Shown: one piece after another, positions 44,929 to 55,800 of the stretch
Layout: each line of letters starts with the position of its first letter
How positions within the stretch are numbered: the stretch's first letter is position 1
NCBI GenBank assembly: GCA_013423325.1
Contig: BLJB01000200.1
Coordinates: forward strand, 107,854-171,853
Source: Usnea hakonensis
Taxonomy: Eukaryota > Ascomycota > Lecanoromycetes > Lecanorales > Parmeliaceae
Direction: 5' to 3'
DNA: 64,000 nucleotides
Program-made: the position numbers and the translations under genes
The notes under the pieces: model-generated
The model's database searches: none
What the model saw: only the letters and a program-made list of their open reading frames with translations
Told to the model about the DNA's origin: nothing

Positions 44929-46582
44929 CTAAGAATAGGATATTGGTATGTACTCTGTGGCAGTCCAACTATAGAGCGACTGGGACCACTGCTCCTCGGC
45001 GAGTGTCGTGTCGTTGATTTGATGGTATAGGTAAGTGAATGAATTATCAGCCGAAGTCGTCCAAGCAAGCCTTGCAAAGGGAAACCTGTTATCCGGCAGC
45101 GGTGGACTTCCGAACCCTTGTAGTATTATTGGATTTGTGTTGTTGATCCAGATCACAGCCCCCTCGCCAAACATTGCAATATCTGACTGGTTAATCGAAC
45201 TATAGTCCTGGATCCGTACTGGAGACTGACCCCATACGGGGGACACTACCTCGGGTGTCAACTCATTGAATTTACTAGGGAGTATAAGACCATGAAATGC
45301 ATACTTTGGCTGAAACTTCCAGCAACAGGGCCGATCGTGTAAGAGTTAGACGCGATTTTTGGGTCTGTGGCGTTGTTCGAGTAAAATATCGCCCATACAG
45401 CGGAACTGTTGGCTCCACAAGTAAAGGGGGCGCTGAGTGTGAAAATGCTAGAGTCTAGTGACTCATCTAGTGTCTTGCTACTACTCCCAGCAAAAGAACT
45501 GGGATTGTCGATGTAGGATTCTGGCAATGGTCGACTGTTTTGACTGGTAATGTCGATCCATTCATAAGTCTCATTGAACACGGGACCAACGGTGAGCACT
45601 GAGACTTGTCCACTTGGATTCTCATAGTACAGAAGAGTCCTAATCGAAGTGGCATTAGATGACAGGTTTCCTGTTTGGGCGACGGATAGTGACCGCGTAT
45701 TCACTGCGGTACTGAAGGTTGGCCCTGAAAGGGATCCTGAGGTCCAGGAACCTGAGTTGTAAAAGCTTGAATTCAGGACATGGTTCTCGGATACGTAGTA
45801 TAGTGTAATCTGCGTCAAAGTCAGCTTACAGAAGAAATGTATTTTATTCAGCTATGTATTTTATATTACTTGTGAGTCGCTAACGCCGGCTAGGGCTGCT
45901 AACGGAGTATAGTTTTTCGCGTTCAAGCCCGGGGCCGGATTCAATCTCGTACTCCATTGGTTGTTAGTACGAACCACGGTTTGGATGATGCCAGTAGGGT
46001 CCTGGAAGAATAGATATCGAGTACCGTCGCTGCTTAATATAGCCGCTAGGGACGTATCATCGAGAACAAATTGCGTAGTAGGTGCGGTGCTATTATAGTG
46101 CGATGTTAGCGGGCTACGGAGGTAAGCCGAAAACAGTACTGGATCTGGACCAACATCGCACCTGATATTTGGAGGCGACTTATTGGAAGCTGGAAAGGAC
46201 TTTTCAGAAGAATGCTCGCGGTGACGCCAGACCCCAATCGCAACTCCAACGGCGATGGCAGCAGTAAGAAGTAACGCCATGACTATCAATGGCCATTTGA
46301 GCGCAATCTTGATTGAAGGAAGGCTTAGAACGAGCTCTTTAGTAGATTCTTCGTTACCCTGAGCCTCAGGAAGCAAGTTGTCATAAAACACTTGTGGTTG
46401 TCCGTCAGGTACAACCTGTAACTTCGATTAGCATTTCATCTTGTCACGTAATATTGGTTGGTCACCTGGGGTGCTAAGGCGCCAGTATCAAGCTCAAAAG
46501 CTGCCGTATCGTAGTCACGTTCTGGAGCTCTGGTGGTCTCATCGAACCTGACAAGCTCTAGCGTCGAGTAATGCCGTTCCAT
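44929..46582 (-). CDS. Lectin-like type II membrane protein (fungal fucose-lectin-like)
   Basis: Working model of four exons: complement(44929..45309, 45399..45809, 45870..46415, 46466..46582), 484 aa. Exon 1 (MERHYSTLELVRFDETTRAP) and the first two junctions are clear. A short cytosolic N-terminus precedes one membrane segment (WPLIVMALLLTAAIAVGVAIG). The rest looks like repeated beta-propeller blades: ILSSDGTRYLFFQDPTGIIQ, YYVSENHVLNSS, LLYYENPSGQVSVL, and TYLYHQINDTTLAEEQW, as I recall from fungal fucose-specific-lectin-like proteins. The third junction is uncertain. An 89-bp intron at 45310-45398 (GTATGG, CTAAC, TTTCAG) restores the frame but removes WAIFYSNN...YTIGP, which itself looks like a blade, so a one-base frameshift is the alternative. 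Confidence 0.58.
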
Positions 46583-47851
46583 GTTTTTTCATTGATTACA
46601 AAAGTCGCTCAATTTTGAGAATTTGAAGGACAAGGGGGAAGGGAGCAGTAATGGCTTCGCACAGCTCTTGCTTAAATCCTTCCCGATCCAAGGAGGCAGG
46701 GAGGGGGCAATGTTCTCCATATGAAAAACCTTATATATATTTTTAAGTAAGAGCGGAGATGATTGAATGAGAAGGACGTCCCAACCTGCATATGCAGCGT
46801 AGTGTCCAGCGCAGCACTCTCGCCAGCCTTGCAAGTCGTTTCCTGCATGACATGCGGCTCGATTGTTTTCATCACTATTAATAAAAATATGGTGTGCGTA
46901 CACTAGGTTATATACTCGATGCTGAGACGCTGTTATCGTATCCAGCGAATTCAACGTTGGCTTGCTGAGACATTGGATGCCACATTGAAGCATCGCATAC
47001 AAAAATAAACGTCGAATTCTTTATTCCGATACTTACGCAGGGAGAGGCGTAGTTTTACGCCGATCAGCTGCATTGAGTTTCTTGTTGAAACACCACTTAT
47101 CCGATTCCACATTCCTACTCATGCATTACACAACAAATTTCCTTCCCAGCTTCTAAAAGTACGAGGCTGGAACGAGGCACCTCAGAAGACAGTTAAAAAA
47201 TCACCCACTACCTTACCCTGAAGATCAGCCATCCGAGAAGCTGATCTATTTATCACCTTATTAGAGATATCGCGAGAAGTGTAAGAGACTTGAGAGTTGG
47301 ATCTGAATGTTATCGATTCGAGTATGACGAGAATTCGGCAGATAGACGTACCTTAACTAGCGGATTCAAGCGTAAGGCTGGAGCTAAACTCAGATAGGCT
47401 AGCCCACTCTCTCCCAAGCCCCAGTAAAGGATGAATATACCTCCTACAGGCCACTCATCAGCCTACCCATAACAACATAAGCCAACAACTCCTCCAGCCA
47501 CCCTCCCCGTGCATTTCCCCATTTGCACGTCTTCTTATATTTCACAAGGTCCTTGATATGGCGAATGAAGCACAAAGCAATAGGGTAGTAGTGCATTAGG
47601 TAGAGGTTAGATAGGTACGTACGCCATTTCACGCGCCAACCCCCTCTCAATCAAAACACAACACAACACACCCGCCCCAAAAACCCCATCATCAATCCTC
47701 TTCAGCGTCGTGAAACACTCCGAAGCAGGACCCGTCTAAAGATACAAAAAGGTGCGCCATCTATACTCCAAAGCAACAACGCTCGCCTCCCCAGTGCCAT
47801 TAGCCAAGCAGCATAAAGCAATTCATTCCAGAGGATAACTGTTCAACGGCC
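46583..47851. other. Intergenic, no supported gene
   Basis: A 137-codon minus frame at 46589-47002 lies directly upstream of the lectin-like gene. It is probably 5'-flank sequence; it shows a cluster of Cys residues but no family. Confidence 0.4.
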
Positions 47852-50056
47852 TCAAAGCTCCAACGCCAGCGCCAACAATTTTTCAAAGTTTGGCACCCCG
47901 AGTCCTGTAACCGGGTCCCACCCTGCCGTCGCATTCCAGCTCGCGTACGGAATGATACTGCCACCGGCGACTGGCGCTCCGGTTTGGCCGTTGATACCAT
48001 TACAGCCGACGCTCTGGCCGCCGGTAATGTCCGTGAGACCTGTGAAGCCGATCGCGTAGACTGCGGGCTGGGAAGTCAGCAACTGTTCTTTATGGATCTT
48101 GGGGGGTGGAGAATGAGCACGTACGCCATGGGTTCAGGAAGCCAAGGGCTGGCTTTCCAGCTCTGAAGCGGGCGTCGTTGAGGAGGGCGATGACGGAGGA
48201 GAAGACAGGGGCTGCAGCCGAAGTGCCACCTGAAAGTCCCGGCGCTGCGTTGACGACAACGGCGTAGCTGTAAGAACAATATGTTCAGCCCTGGAGATCA
48301 TACGGGGAATTCGCTGATTGTGGAATGAAGGAGTGTAGGAAGGAAGCAAGCAAACAAAGGCGACGTACTCAGGGGTCAAGCTATGCGCCGAAACGTCAGG
48401 GAATCCGCGATTTGCAAAGTTGGCGAAAGCACTAAAGTACTCCTTGGTAGATGCGCTGATGTGGTCGTTCAAATAGGTGTTCACCGCATCCACTTGATAT
48501 GCGGGACGGGTGAAGTAGTTGCTGAAGCCTCCGGAGCCCGCAACCCAGGCAATCTCCGGACTGATGGATTGAGTACCGCCGACTGCGGTGATGTAAGGAC
48601 ATGTACCAGGGAATTGCGGAGTGAATTGTGGCGTCATTTTGCCATCGTTAGACTGGCAGGGTGCGCCAACGCCTGTCGGTGGATTCAGCTGGCTGTCTGA
48701 CAGGGTGATGACAAACAAAAAGACGTACCTGTGTCACCTGCAGACTCGAGAACAGAGATCCCTCTTAAGCCTAATTGTCCAATCATCGAGCACACTCGCT
48801 TGGCGTATCTTTCAGGCACCGTCTGGGCAAGTTCTCAGTTAATCACTAGATCATTTCGGCAGAGCAAAAAGAGATTCCTTACCTGCTCATCATCACCATA
48901 CGAGTTCGTAATGACGTTGGGCAACGCGCTATTCGGCTGTGAAAGTAGGTACTGATAGTAGTTGAGGTACGGCTCATTTTCGTTGTCTGCAGCGGTGGGC
49001 TCATCCAGGTTTGGTATGAAGGGACTGAGAAATAATATTAGCTTGCCAACGCGCCGTTGGAAAACTGGATCGTGGGGCTTACGGCGATCCTCCGGTAATG
49101 TAGCTGATAATTGGGAGTGGGTGGCTGATGCCGCTTATGTACTCGACATCAAGATCGGCCTCTCCATGATTTTTGCTAACGGCCTGATCATTCACACCGC
49201 CATTGATGAGTTGGACGGAGAATCCTTGCTGAGGAATGCTTTGCGCTGTCTGGAAAAGCGAAAGATCCTCAAAGCGAGCAGATTCGTTCAAGAAACTTCC
49301 AAAGCCGATCTTGCTCCCGGAATTGGGATCAGGCGTGTAATTGATATTGTATATCTCTTTGAGACATTTCGGCGTAATCAATGTTGCGCAGTTAGGATCG
49401 ATGGTGTCATTGGTGGTACTATTGGTGCTACCGTTGTATTGACGGGGGAGAAGCTCTCTCACCCCGTGATCCATTCTGGGCACAGGAACCGGACCCCTCA
49501 GCCGTTGATCCACGGTTGATACAGGGATCTGAGGTACTGTTTTCCCAAAGTAGGTGGTAGGCGTGATGAGATCGATATGAGTCTCGAGATCGTCCGGAAT
49601 CGAGTATTGCGTGGTTCGTAGCTTCTGAATGCCAGCGTTCTCGTAGTAACTAAAGGTGGTACTGAGAAGGCTATTCGCCGTGGAGACTGTGGTCGAGAAA
49701 TTTACATTTGCGCCGTCACTGTATGCATTCGTGACGCCGGCATCGTTGAGCCATGCCAAGACCGCGGGACTCGCATCTGATGATGGCGCAAGCAAAGCAG
49801 CGACATCTTCGGCTTCCATGTATTGGCCGTACGAGGCACTGCCGGGGGTAGAGACGGCCATAATCTTGGCGTCCAATTGATCAAGATTTTGTTGTGTCAA
49901 AGCAATCTGCAGGATCATGGTATCGTCTCCAGCGGGGGCGCCGACATGTGTCCATCCAGAAGGAACCATAGCCAATTGCTCCTGTACGATAGCGAAAGTG
50001 GGAAGAGCGAGCGAGAGCCATAAGCTCACCGCCGGAAGAGAATGCCTGGTTAGCAT
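47852..50056 (-). CDS. Sedolisin (S53) tripeptidyl-peptidase-like secreted protease
   Basis: Six exons: complement(47852..48060, 48125..48267, 48369..48672, 48729..48822, 48883..49024, 49083..50056), 621 aa, all phases consistent. A signal peptide (LPAVSLWLSLALPTFA) is followed by the pro-domain: WTHVGAPAGDDTMILQIALT and YGQYMEAEDVAALLAPSS, typical of pro-kumamolisin. The catalytic domain starts near NYTPDPNSGSKIGFGSFLNE. Glu and Asp of the triad lie in HGEADLDVEYI. The oxyanion Asp is probably that of ESAGDTG. The catalytic Ser is in LSGGTSAAAP. C-terminal Asp-rich Ca-binding text (TDITGG...GWDPVTGLG) is complete. Such acid serine proteases release tripeptides or act as endopeptidases outside the cell. 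For the last intron I chose the CCCGCAG acceptor because it yields NPWLYAIGFTGL and keeps the frame. Confidence 0.93.
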
Positions 50057-52503
50057 GCTGAAATGAAACGAAGGTAATAGCTACGAAAGGAGGTTGTACT
50101 GATGAGGGGTATAGAAGGAGAAGGAGAAGAAGAAGAAGAAGATAAACGATGGTGAAAGAAATGAACATTGTAACAGACGATTCGAGGTCTATTTAACAAC
50201 TCACGCCAAGATTTCGTCATATTCGAACAAACAGACGGTCATGCACATTTAAACAATTTAGGAAGCTGACTGAGCTGACGGTAGACAATAAGCCTATGCC
50301 CGTGACCAGGTAGGGAAGCCTTGCTTATTGTGGCAGCCCCAGTGTTGCCCGCCCCGTTGTTCGGAGGCATTAAATTTCGGAGGCATGAGCGTCGATTGCA
50401 GGCTACGCTCTGATTGTCGGACATGATCGGTCGCAGGGACCAGCCCTGCGCATTCCTTTTCCGCATGAAAGCTCCAGAATGAATGTAATTATAAACGGTA
50501 TTCCTGCGGGCGACGTGTGGTCTTGCCTTACCCTTTTGAAAAAGATATGTGTCCAGATTCCTAGTCATGATTTACTGGTCCAAATCAGGAAGGTGGACTG
50601 CAAGATCTGGGTCCGAATGCTCCTTTAACGCAGCCTTCCCTGCATAAGACGGCTTGGGCTTCTAATCTAGCATCATTGTACGCAATGCGCGATTTGCTGA
50701 GGATTATCGAAAATAGGGATGGCGTCAAGACGCATACGCGAAGGCTTCCTATTGTCAGTGGCAGGGGAAAAAAGGGAGTGCGGGGATGCAAGCTGTCAAA
50801 GATGCATGAACAACGCGTAAGTTTATGTACTCATATGTACTCGTACATTAATATTCTTATTGAGTGGCCAATGATATTCATTCATGTTCATGTAGAGTAA
50901 CTTGGTCATTGGGACTTGCATAAGAAAGGCAGGAAGGTGGACCTTCCTGCCCTGCGTGCCTGCCTCCCATAAATTGACCCTGCCACCTGCCACCTCGGAG
51001 CCGCCAGCTCGGAACCTCGGTAAGCTCTAGCGCGTGGCAACGTAAGCGGACCCCGCTCCGGGCTCCCACGGAGCTAAAAAGGGTCTTCCCCGAATGTCTC
51101 CTGCCGATTCCCTCACGTCTTTCCGCTGATAATATTTTTATATCAGATCCATCACAACCTATGGCTTTCATCATCTCTCGAGAGAGCTCCGGAATCGAGA
51201 TTGCTCAGATGCACTAAAGAAGCTGCATTTTCCCACGCTGTGCCGATTGGAACATCCGTGCGCTCAAGCCAAGCTAAATTTCTTCTGGTCTGATCACATC
51301 TAGCAGCAAATCGTATTACATTTATCCCAGTTGCATCTGAAAAAAAGTGCACCACAATACCCTCAATTCAGCGAGCCCGATAATTATTACGTGATCCTTG
51401 ACCCCTCTGTGGGTCCCTTTACAATCGTTCTGGCAATTGAAAAAGGAAGACTTCGTACCTTTGTCGACTTCATCATCGCTCAAATTTTTGGCAAATCACT
51501 CATGATCACAAGAGCGCACTGGACGCCCATTGGTCTACTTTGCTCCTTGCTTCGTGAAGCACGAAGCCCGACACTCTGCTTGCTTTGACCTTTGTCATAT
51601 CACCTCAAAATCATTGATATGAGAACTAAACGACTAGTGAAGTCAATTCATCGTCGGCACGGATATCAAAAGGACTCGAGCATTGGTCGCAGCAACCAAG
51701 GAGAATGCAGCGCCGTACAAGTCTCTGCTGATGTTGTGATAACGCCATGACTCTGGAATGTCAAAATAGATATTGTCCCTATTCAAGAACAGCTCACGTG
51801 TGGAAATTCAAATACTGATGATCCAAAAGCTGCCAATGATGGTGAACATTTCTTGCATGATTCTGGAACAGAGCTGCAGCTAAACTACAACTATGCGCCG
51901 CGATCTCTTCACACCTCTACCTCCGTTCGTAGCTGTCTGAGTATGCTAGAATCTGTGCCAACGAGTGTGGGCGGCGACCTATCATGCACGCGACTTCCTA
52001 CAATCAGGATTGATCATTGTTTACAGATTCCAAATTCCCGCTGCCTCTCGACGAAAAAGTAGTGTCATAGCAATACGTTTGGACTGTTGTTTTGCGTATG
52101 CCCATTACCATTGGTATCACAAGACGCTTGCTACTCTGCGTTCTAGGAGCAATCACTGGCTGGGAGCGCCTTCTTGAGCATGAATGACCGCTCCGATGAA
52201 AAATCTGAACCGTCGTTTCTTCATAGCTACCGTCCCATCCGTAGCCAAGTCGTACGCGTTGAGCAACGCGGTAATTGCGTTGTCTATTATACCTTAGTAG
52301 TGGGCTGATATTATAGGTTGAAAGGATTTTATACCGTCAAGTCTTGCCAATCCAGGCAGATTCTCCGGAAATCCTTCGATGGCCTCATTCTGCAGGTTGG
52401 AAAGGGCATGAAGCTTCGTTTCGTCTCGACAGTTGTAATATCAGTATATAATATGTGCTGGGGCGTGGGACTTCCCAGTAGTGAAAAGCTTGTTTAAGGC
52501 CTT
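50057..52503. other. Long intergenic region, no supported gene
   Basis: A (GAA)n-type run at 50118-50142 lies in the protease 5' region. The remainder (50200-52500) has short frames on both strands without motifs. Confidence 0.5.
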
Positions 52504-52718
52504 CTCCCAAATCCACTGATTTCTTCTTTTTCTCAGGGGGAGACCCCCTGAAATCCCCCTATTCTCTCCCAAATCCACTTCCAAATCCACTGATTTCGTC
52601 TTTTTCTTAGGGGGAGACCCCCCGAAACCCCCCTCTTCTCTCCCAAATCCACTCCCAAATCCACTGATTTCGTCTTTTTCTCAGGGGGAGACCCCCTGAA
52701 ACCCCCCCTTCTCTCCCA
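52504..52718. repeat. Three-copy hairpin minisatellite 3' of the helicase gene
   Basis: Units start at about 52504, 52566 and 52640 (62, 74 and ~78 bp). Each contains CCAAATCCACTGATTTC, then TTTTTCTCAG or a variant, then a G5-AGA-C5 hairpin. In units 1 and 3 the arms are TCAGGGGG and CCCCCTGA (8-bp stem); unit 2 keeps the G5/C5 core but differs outside it. A C/T-rich tail and CTCCCAAAT close each unit. Units 2 and 3 carry an extra partial duplication of the CCAAATCCACT part. Confidence 0.9.
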
Positions 52719-52797
52719 AATGTGAGAATAATGATGGAGCTGCTAAGATTGTTGTGAGAGGGCGGCGAGGTTGCCTCAGTCCCTTAGCCCTGCCAAG

Positions 52798-52824
52798 CCC
52801 GCTAAGCCCCTTCGGGTTAGCGGG
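52798..52824 (-). terminator. Strong hairpin immediately past the helicase stop codon
   Basis: The arms CCCGCTAA (52798-52805) and TTAGCGGG (52817-52824) form a perfect 8-bp stem, continued inside by CCC/GGG around a short CTTC-type loop. On the gene strand the stem begins only five bases after the stop codon of the helicase gene. It would be in the 3' UTR. It may affect transcript processing or mRNA stability; calling it a terminator is inference. Confidence 0.45.
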
Positions 52825-52829
52825 AGCAC

Positions 52830-55800
52830 TTAACGGTTTTCGGCCTCCACTTCCGCAGTGGCAATCGATTCGGCCTCTACGAGCTTGGCTTCATCAAACT
52901 CGTCAGCAATCCTCACTAGATTAGGCTTACCTATAGGACGAGTGGTGTGTCCAGTGGGGACACGGTAACCCGAATAGGGCGGGATCGTGGGCAGAGGTGC
53001 CTCGTTCCTGACCTTGTCCCAGTGGCGCCTGCCTTCCAAGATGAACTTCAGAGACTGGCGATTGCGGGCTTGAGTATTTCTTTCGAGAGTGGCGGCCGCA
53101 AGCTGGGCTCGTCGCTTGACGCTTTCGGGATGCGAATCCAGAGAGAAGTCCTGGTAAAAGCAATTGCGCTCCTGGGCATCACTGATCAAATTAACAACAG
53201 CATTGTAATGCTTACCTCGATTCTTCTTCAAACACCCAGCAAGCAGACCTGCTTGGCAGACGACCAGAGTCGCATCCTGGCCCCGCGTGAGGGCGACGTT
53301 GAGACGATTGGTGCTTCTCACGTGGCTAGTGACCCTACCGGCTTTGATATAGGTCTCGGTTCCCGGGTCTTCGTCACCCTCTTCATCGTTAGCCTCATGG
53401 TCAGGCTCTTGCTCTTCTTCCCCGAGGTTGCCCTTTGCAGCCACCATGTCAATGATGACGATCTGAGACTCCTTGCCCTGGAAGGATTCCACGGTGGAGA
53501 TCTCAATGGCGTTCTTGACGGCCTCGGATGCATCCATTTCGGCGAGTTTTTCTCGAAGAAGACGGCGTTGTCCTTGGTAGTAGGTGAGGATCTTGATCAT
53601 TCTAGGCTTGATCAATCCTTCCTCGATGAAGAGGAGGAGCTGAACCATGCTCTTGATGACGTCCGCGTTGGCATAGTTGACAAGGGATGTCCCACCGAGC
53701 TCGACCCTCGAATTTCCGTGAACGACATCGGTCACGACGTACTCTGATCCATCCTTGTTGTCGCCTTGAATACCCATCCACTTCGTGAGCTTGCGGATGG
53801 CTTGTCGAACTGCGTTGTCCTCAAGAACGGAATCGGAGTCCTTCAGACCTTTGCCGTTGTAGAACTGAGTGCGGGGAAACTTGGAGCAGGCTGGAGCCAT
53901 GCGATACTGTTCTTCCAACATTATACTTGGATAATCTTTGATGGACAGTAGAGCCAGAGGCGACAATTTCCCATTGGCGATGAACTCGTTGTAGTTCCCA
54001 GAGAGTATCGTGGGCTCGAGTTGCACGGTATCCCCAACTATGATGACACCTTCCCATGAGTCGAACATTGTCAGCGGCACGGTAAAACCCGGAATCCCTA
54101 TCTGCCCGGCCTCATCGAAGATAATGATCGTTGGCGCAAAGTCTTTAATATCTTCGAAGTAAGCCCCTCCGCAGTTGCTAGCCGTGGTCAACATGATATG
54201 AGTGCCTCGGAACGTCCTCCTGGTCATGCCATCGACCTCCATTTCGAGTCGTTGGATGTCTTCGCGGTTGGTCAAGCCCCCCTGGTCGACGTTCTTGCCC
54301 ATTAAATCCCTGAACTTGAATGATTTGTCGAACTTGTTGACATCAATCCCAGGGGCCTGTTCCGGTGTCATGTCCTTGCGGGCTGCCTCGTAGTCAATAC
54401 GAGCCTGCTGTTTGTCATCCTGCGTGATTTCCCACTGGCGGAAGTCGAGAGTCATGCCATTGGGAACGTTGGATTTTTTGATACAATCGCAGTCCTGGAC
54501 GGCTTGAAAGGCTTTTTCGAGATCGTGGTATTGTTCAAACGCCTTGGTAGCGGCGTTCTCCCGCACAGCCCACTCCGCACAGAGCATGTCAAGGGCTTGA
54601 CGAATCGCTGGATTGTCTGATGCCATTTCTGGCCCGGCATTTTCAGGCAATTTGTCGGCCTCGCCCTCTTGGCCAGTGTAGTCGGCGTGGTTGAGCTTGT
54701 TCAGCCGCTGGATTTTCTCTGCGCCGTTAGTCTCAAGGCGGAGGCATTTGATGACCTTGCGGTCCTCTTTCGTGAGACCATCCCAGACAGCCTGGGCATC
54801 TGTATCCACTGCAGCGTTGGAGGAAGCGACACAAAGGACTTTGTGTCCAACTTTGGCGAGGGCAATGATCATGTCTCGCAGCGTCCTCGTCTTGCCGGCA
54901 CCAGGTGGCCCCTGCACCACGGCAATTCTACCTTTCATGGCGGATGGGGTCATCAACACAGCGTCCTGGCTTTTGTTGCTCTTCCGCTTTCCCTGCATGT
55001 CGCGAAGGATTTCTCTGTACTTTTCGCTGTTCGCCTTTGAACGGGCGTGCGCGGGTCCTTCGGTGAGGTCGACCACCTCCCCTGGGACACGGCTCGGTTC
55101 TGACCACATAGCCAGACGTATCGGGTCAAGGAGTTCTGGTAGATGGTTCTCGTTGCAGAACATACGGAAGGCCTTTGCATCTCGCTTGGCTGGCAGAAGG
55201 TTGACCCTCACTTCAATTTTAGCCTTGGCTAGTTTCTCGTCTGGCAGGAGCTGGGAGGAGGATCTGGTTGGGAACTGGTGCCTCCGCGGCATGGTCAACA
55301 ATACGGCAAAGTCTGTTCCGGTGTTTTGGAGGAAGGATTTTCCTCCGTAGTTGGTAACCTGGCCGAAGCAGAGCTCTTGCTTGATCCTCTGGTGCGGTTT
55401 CTTGGCTCTGCGGTTTTCGTTGCTGAATTCGACGATGATGGTCACGCCGGTTTCTGGAGCAGCCTCCTTCTTGCCATTGGAATCGGTAGCCAAGCGAATG
55501 CCAGCCAGGCAAGTATTTTTCATTTTGTCGTTGGGATGCAAAGATTTACTTCCGACCTTCAACGCTGGCATTCTCCGGAGGAAAATGCGATGCCAGTCTG
55601 CCTCAAGTCCGATATGTAGACCTTTACAGTATTGCATGTCCCGGATGATTGGGACACCCTGCATGACGTGGAATGACTTGATGGAATTCCAAGTTACTCT
55701 CCTTGGCAAGGTGTGATAGCTTACCGTGCCCGTCCTATTACTGATCTTGCCCGATTTGACCTTGGGGTACCGCTTGTACATCCCATCGCCGATTTCCGCG

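Noticed and set aside
46589..47002. 137-codon Cys-containing minus frame upstream of the lectin-like gene
   Set aside because: No signal peptide or family, and it abuts the start of the lectin-like gene on the same strand, so it is probably promoter/5' UTR.
52790..52832. Helitron-like 3' end: hairpin followed about 10 nt later by CTAA on the helicase strand
   Set aside because: The base after CTAA is not T. The neighbouring helicase is UPF1-like, not Pif1-like, and has no Rep/HUH domain. No TC 5' end was found.
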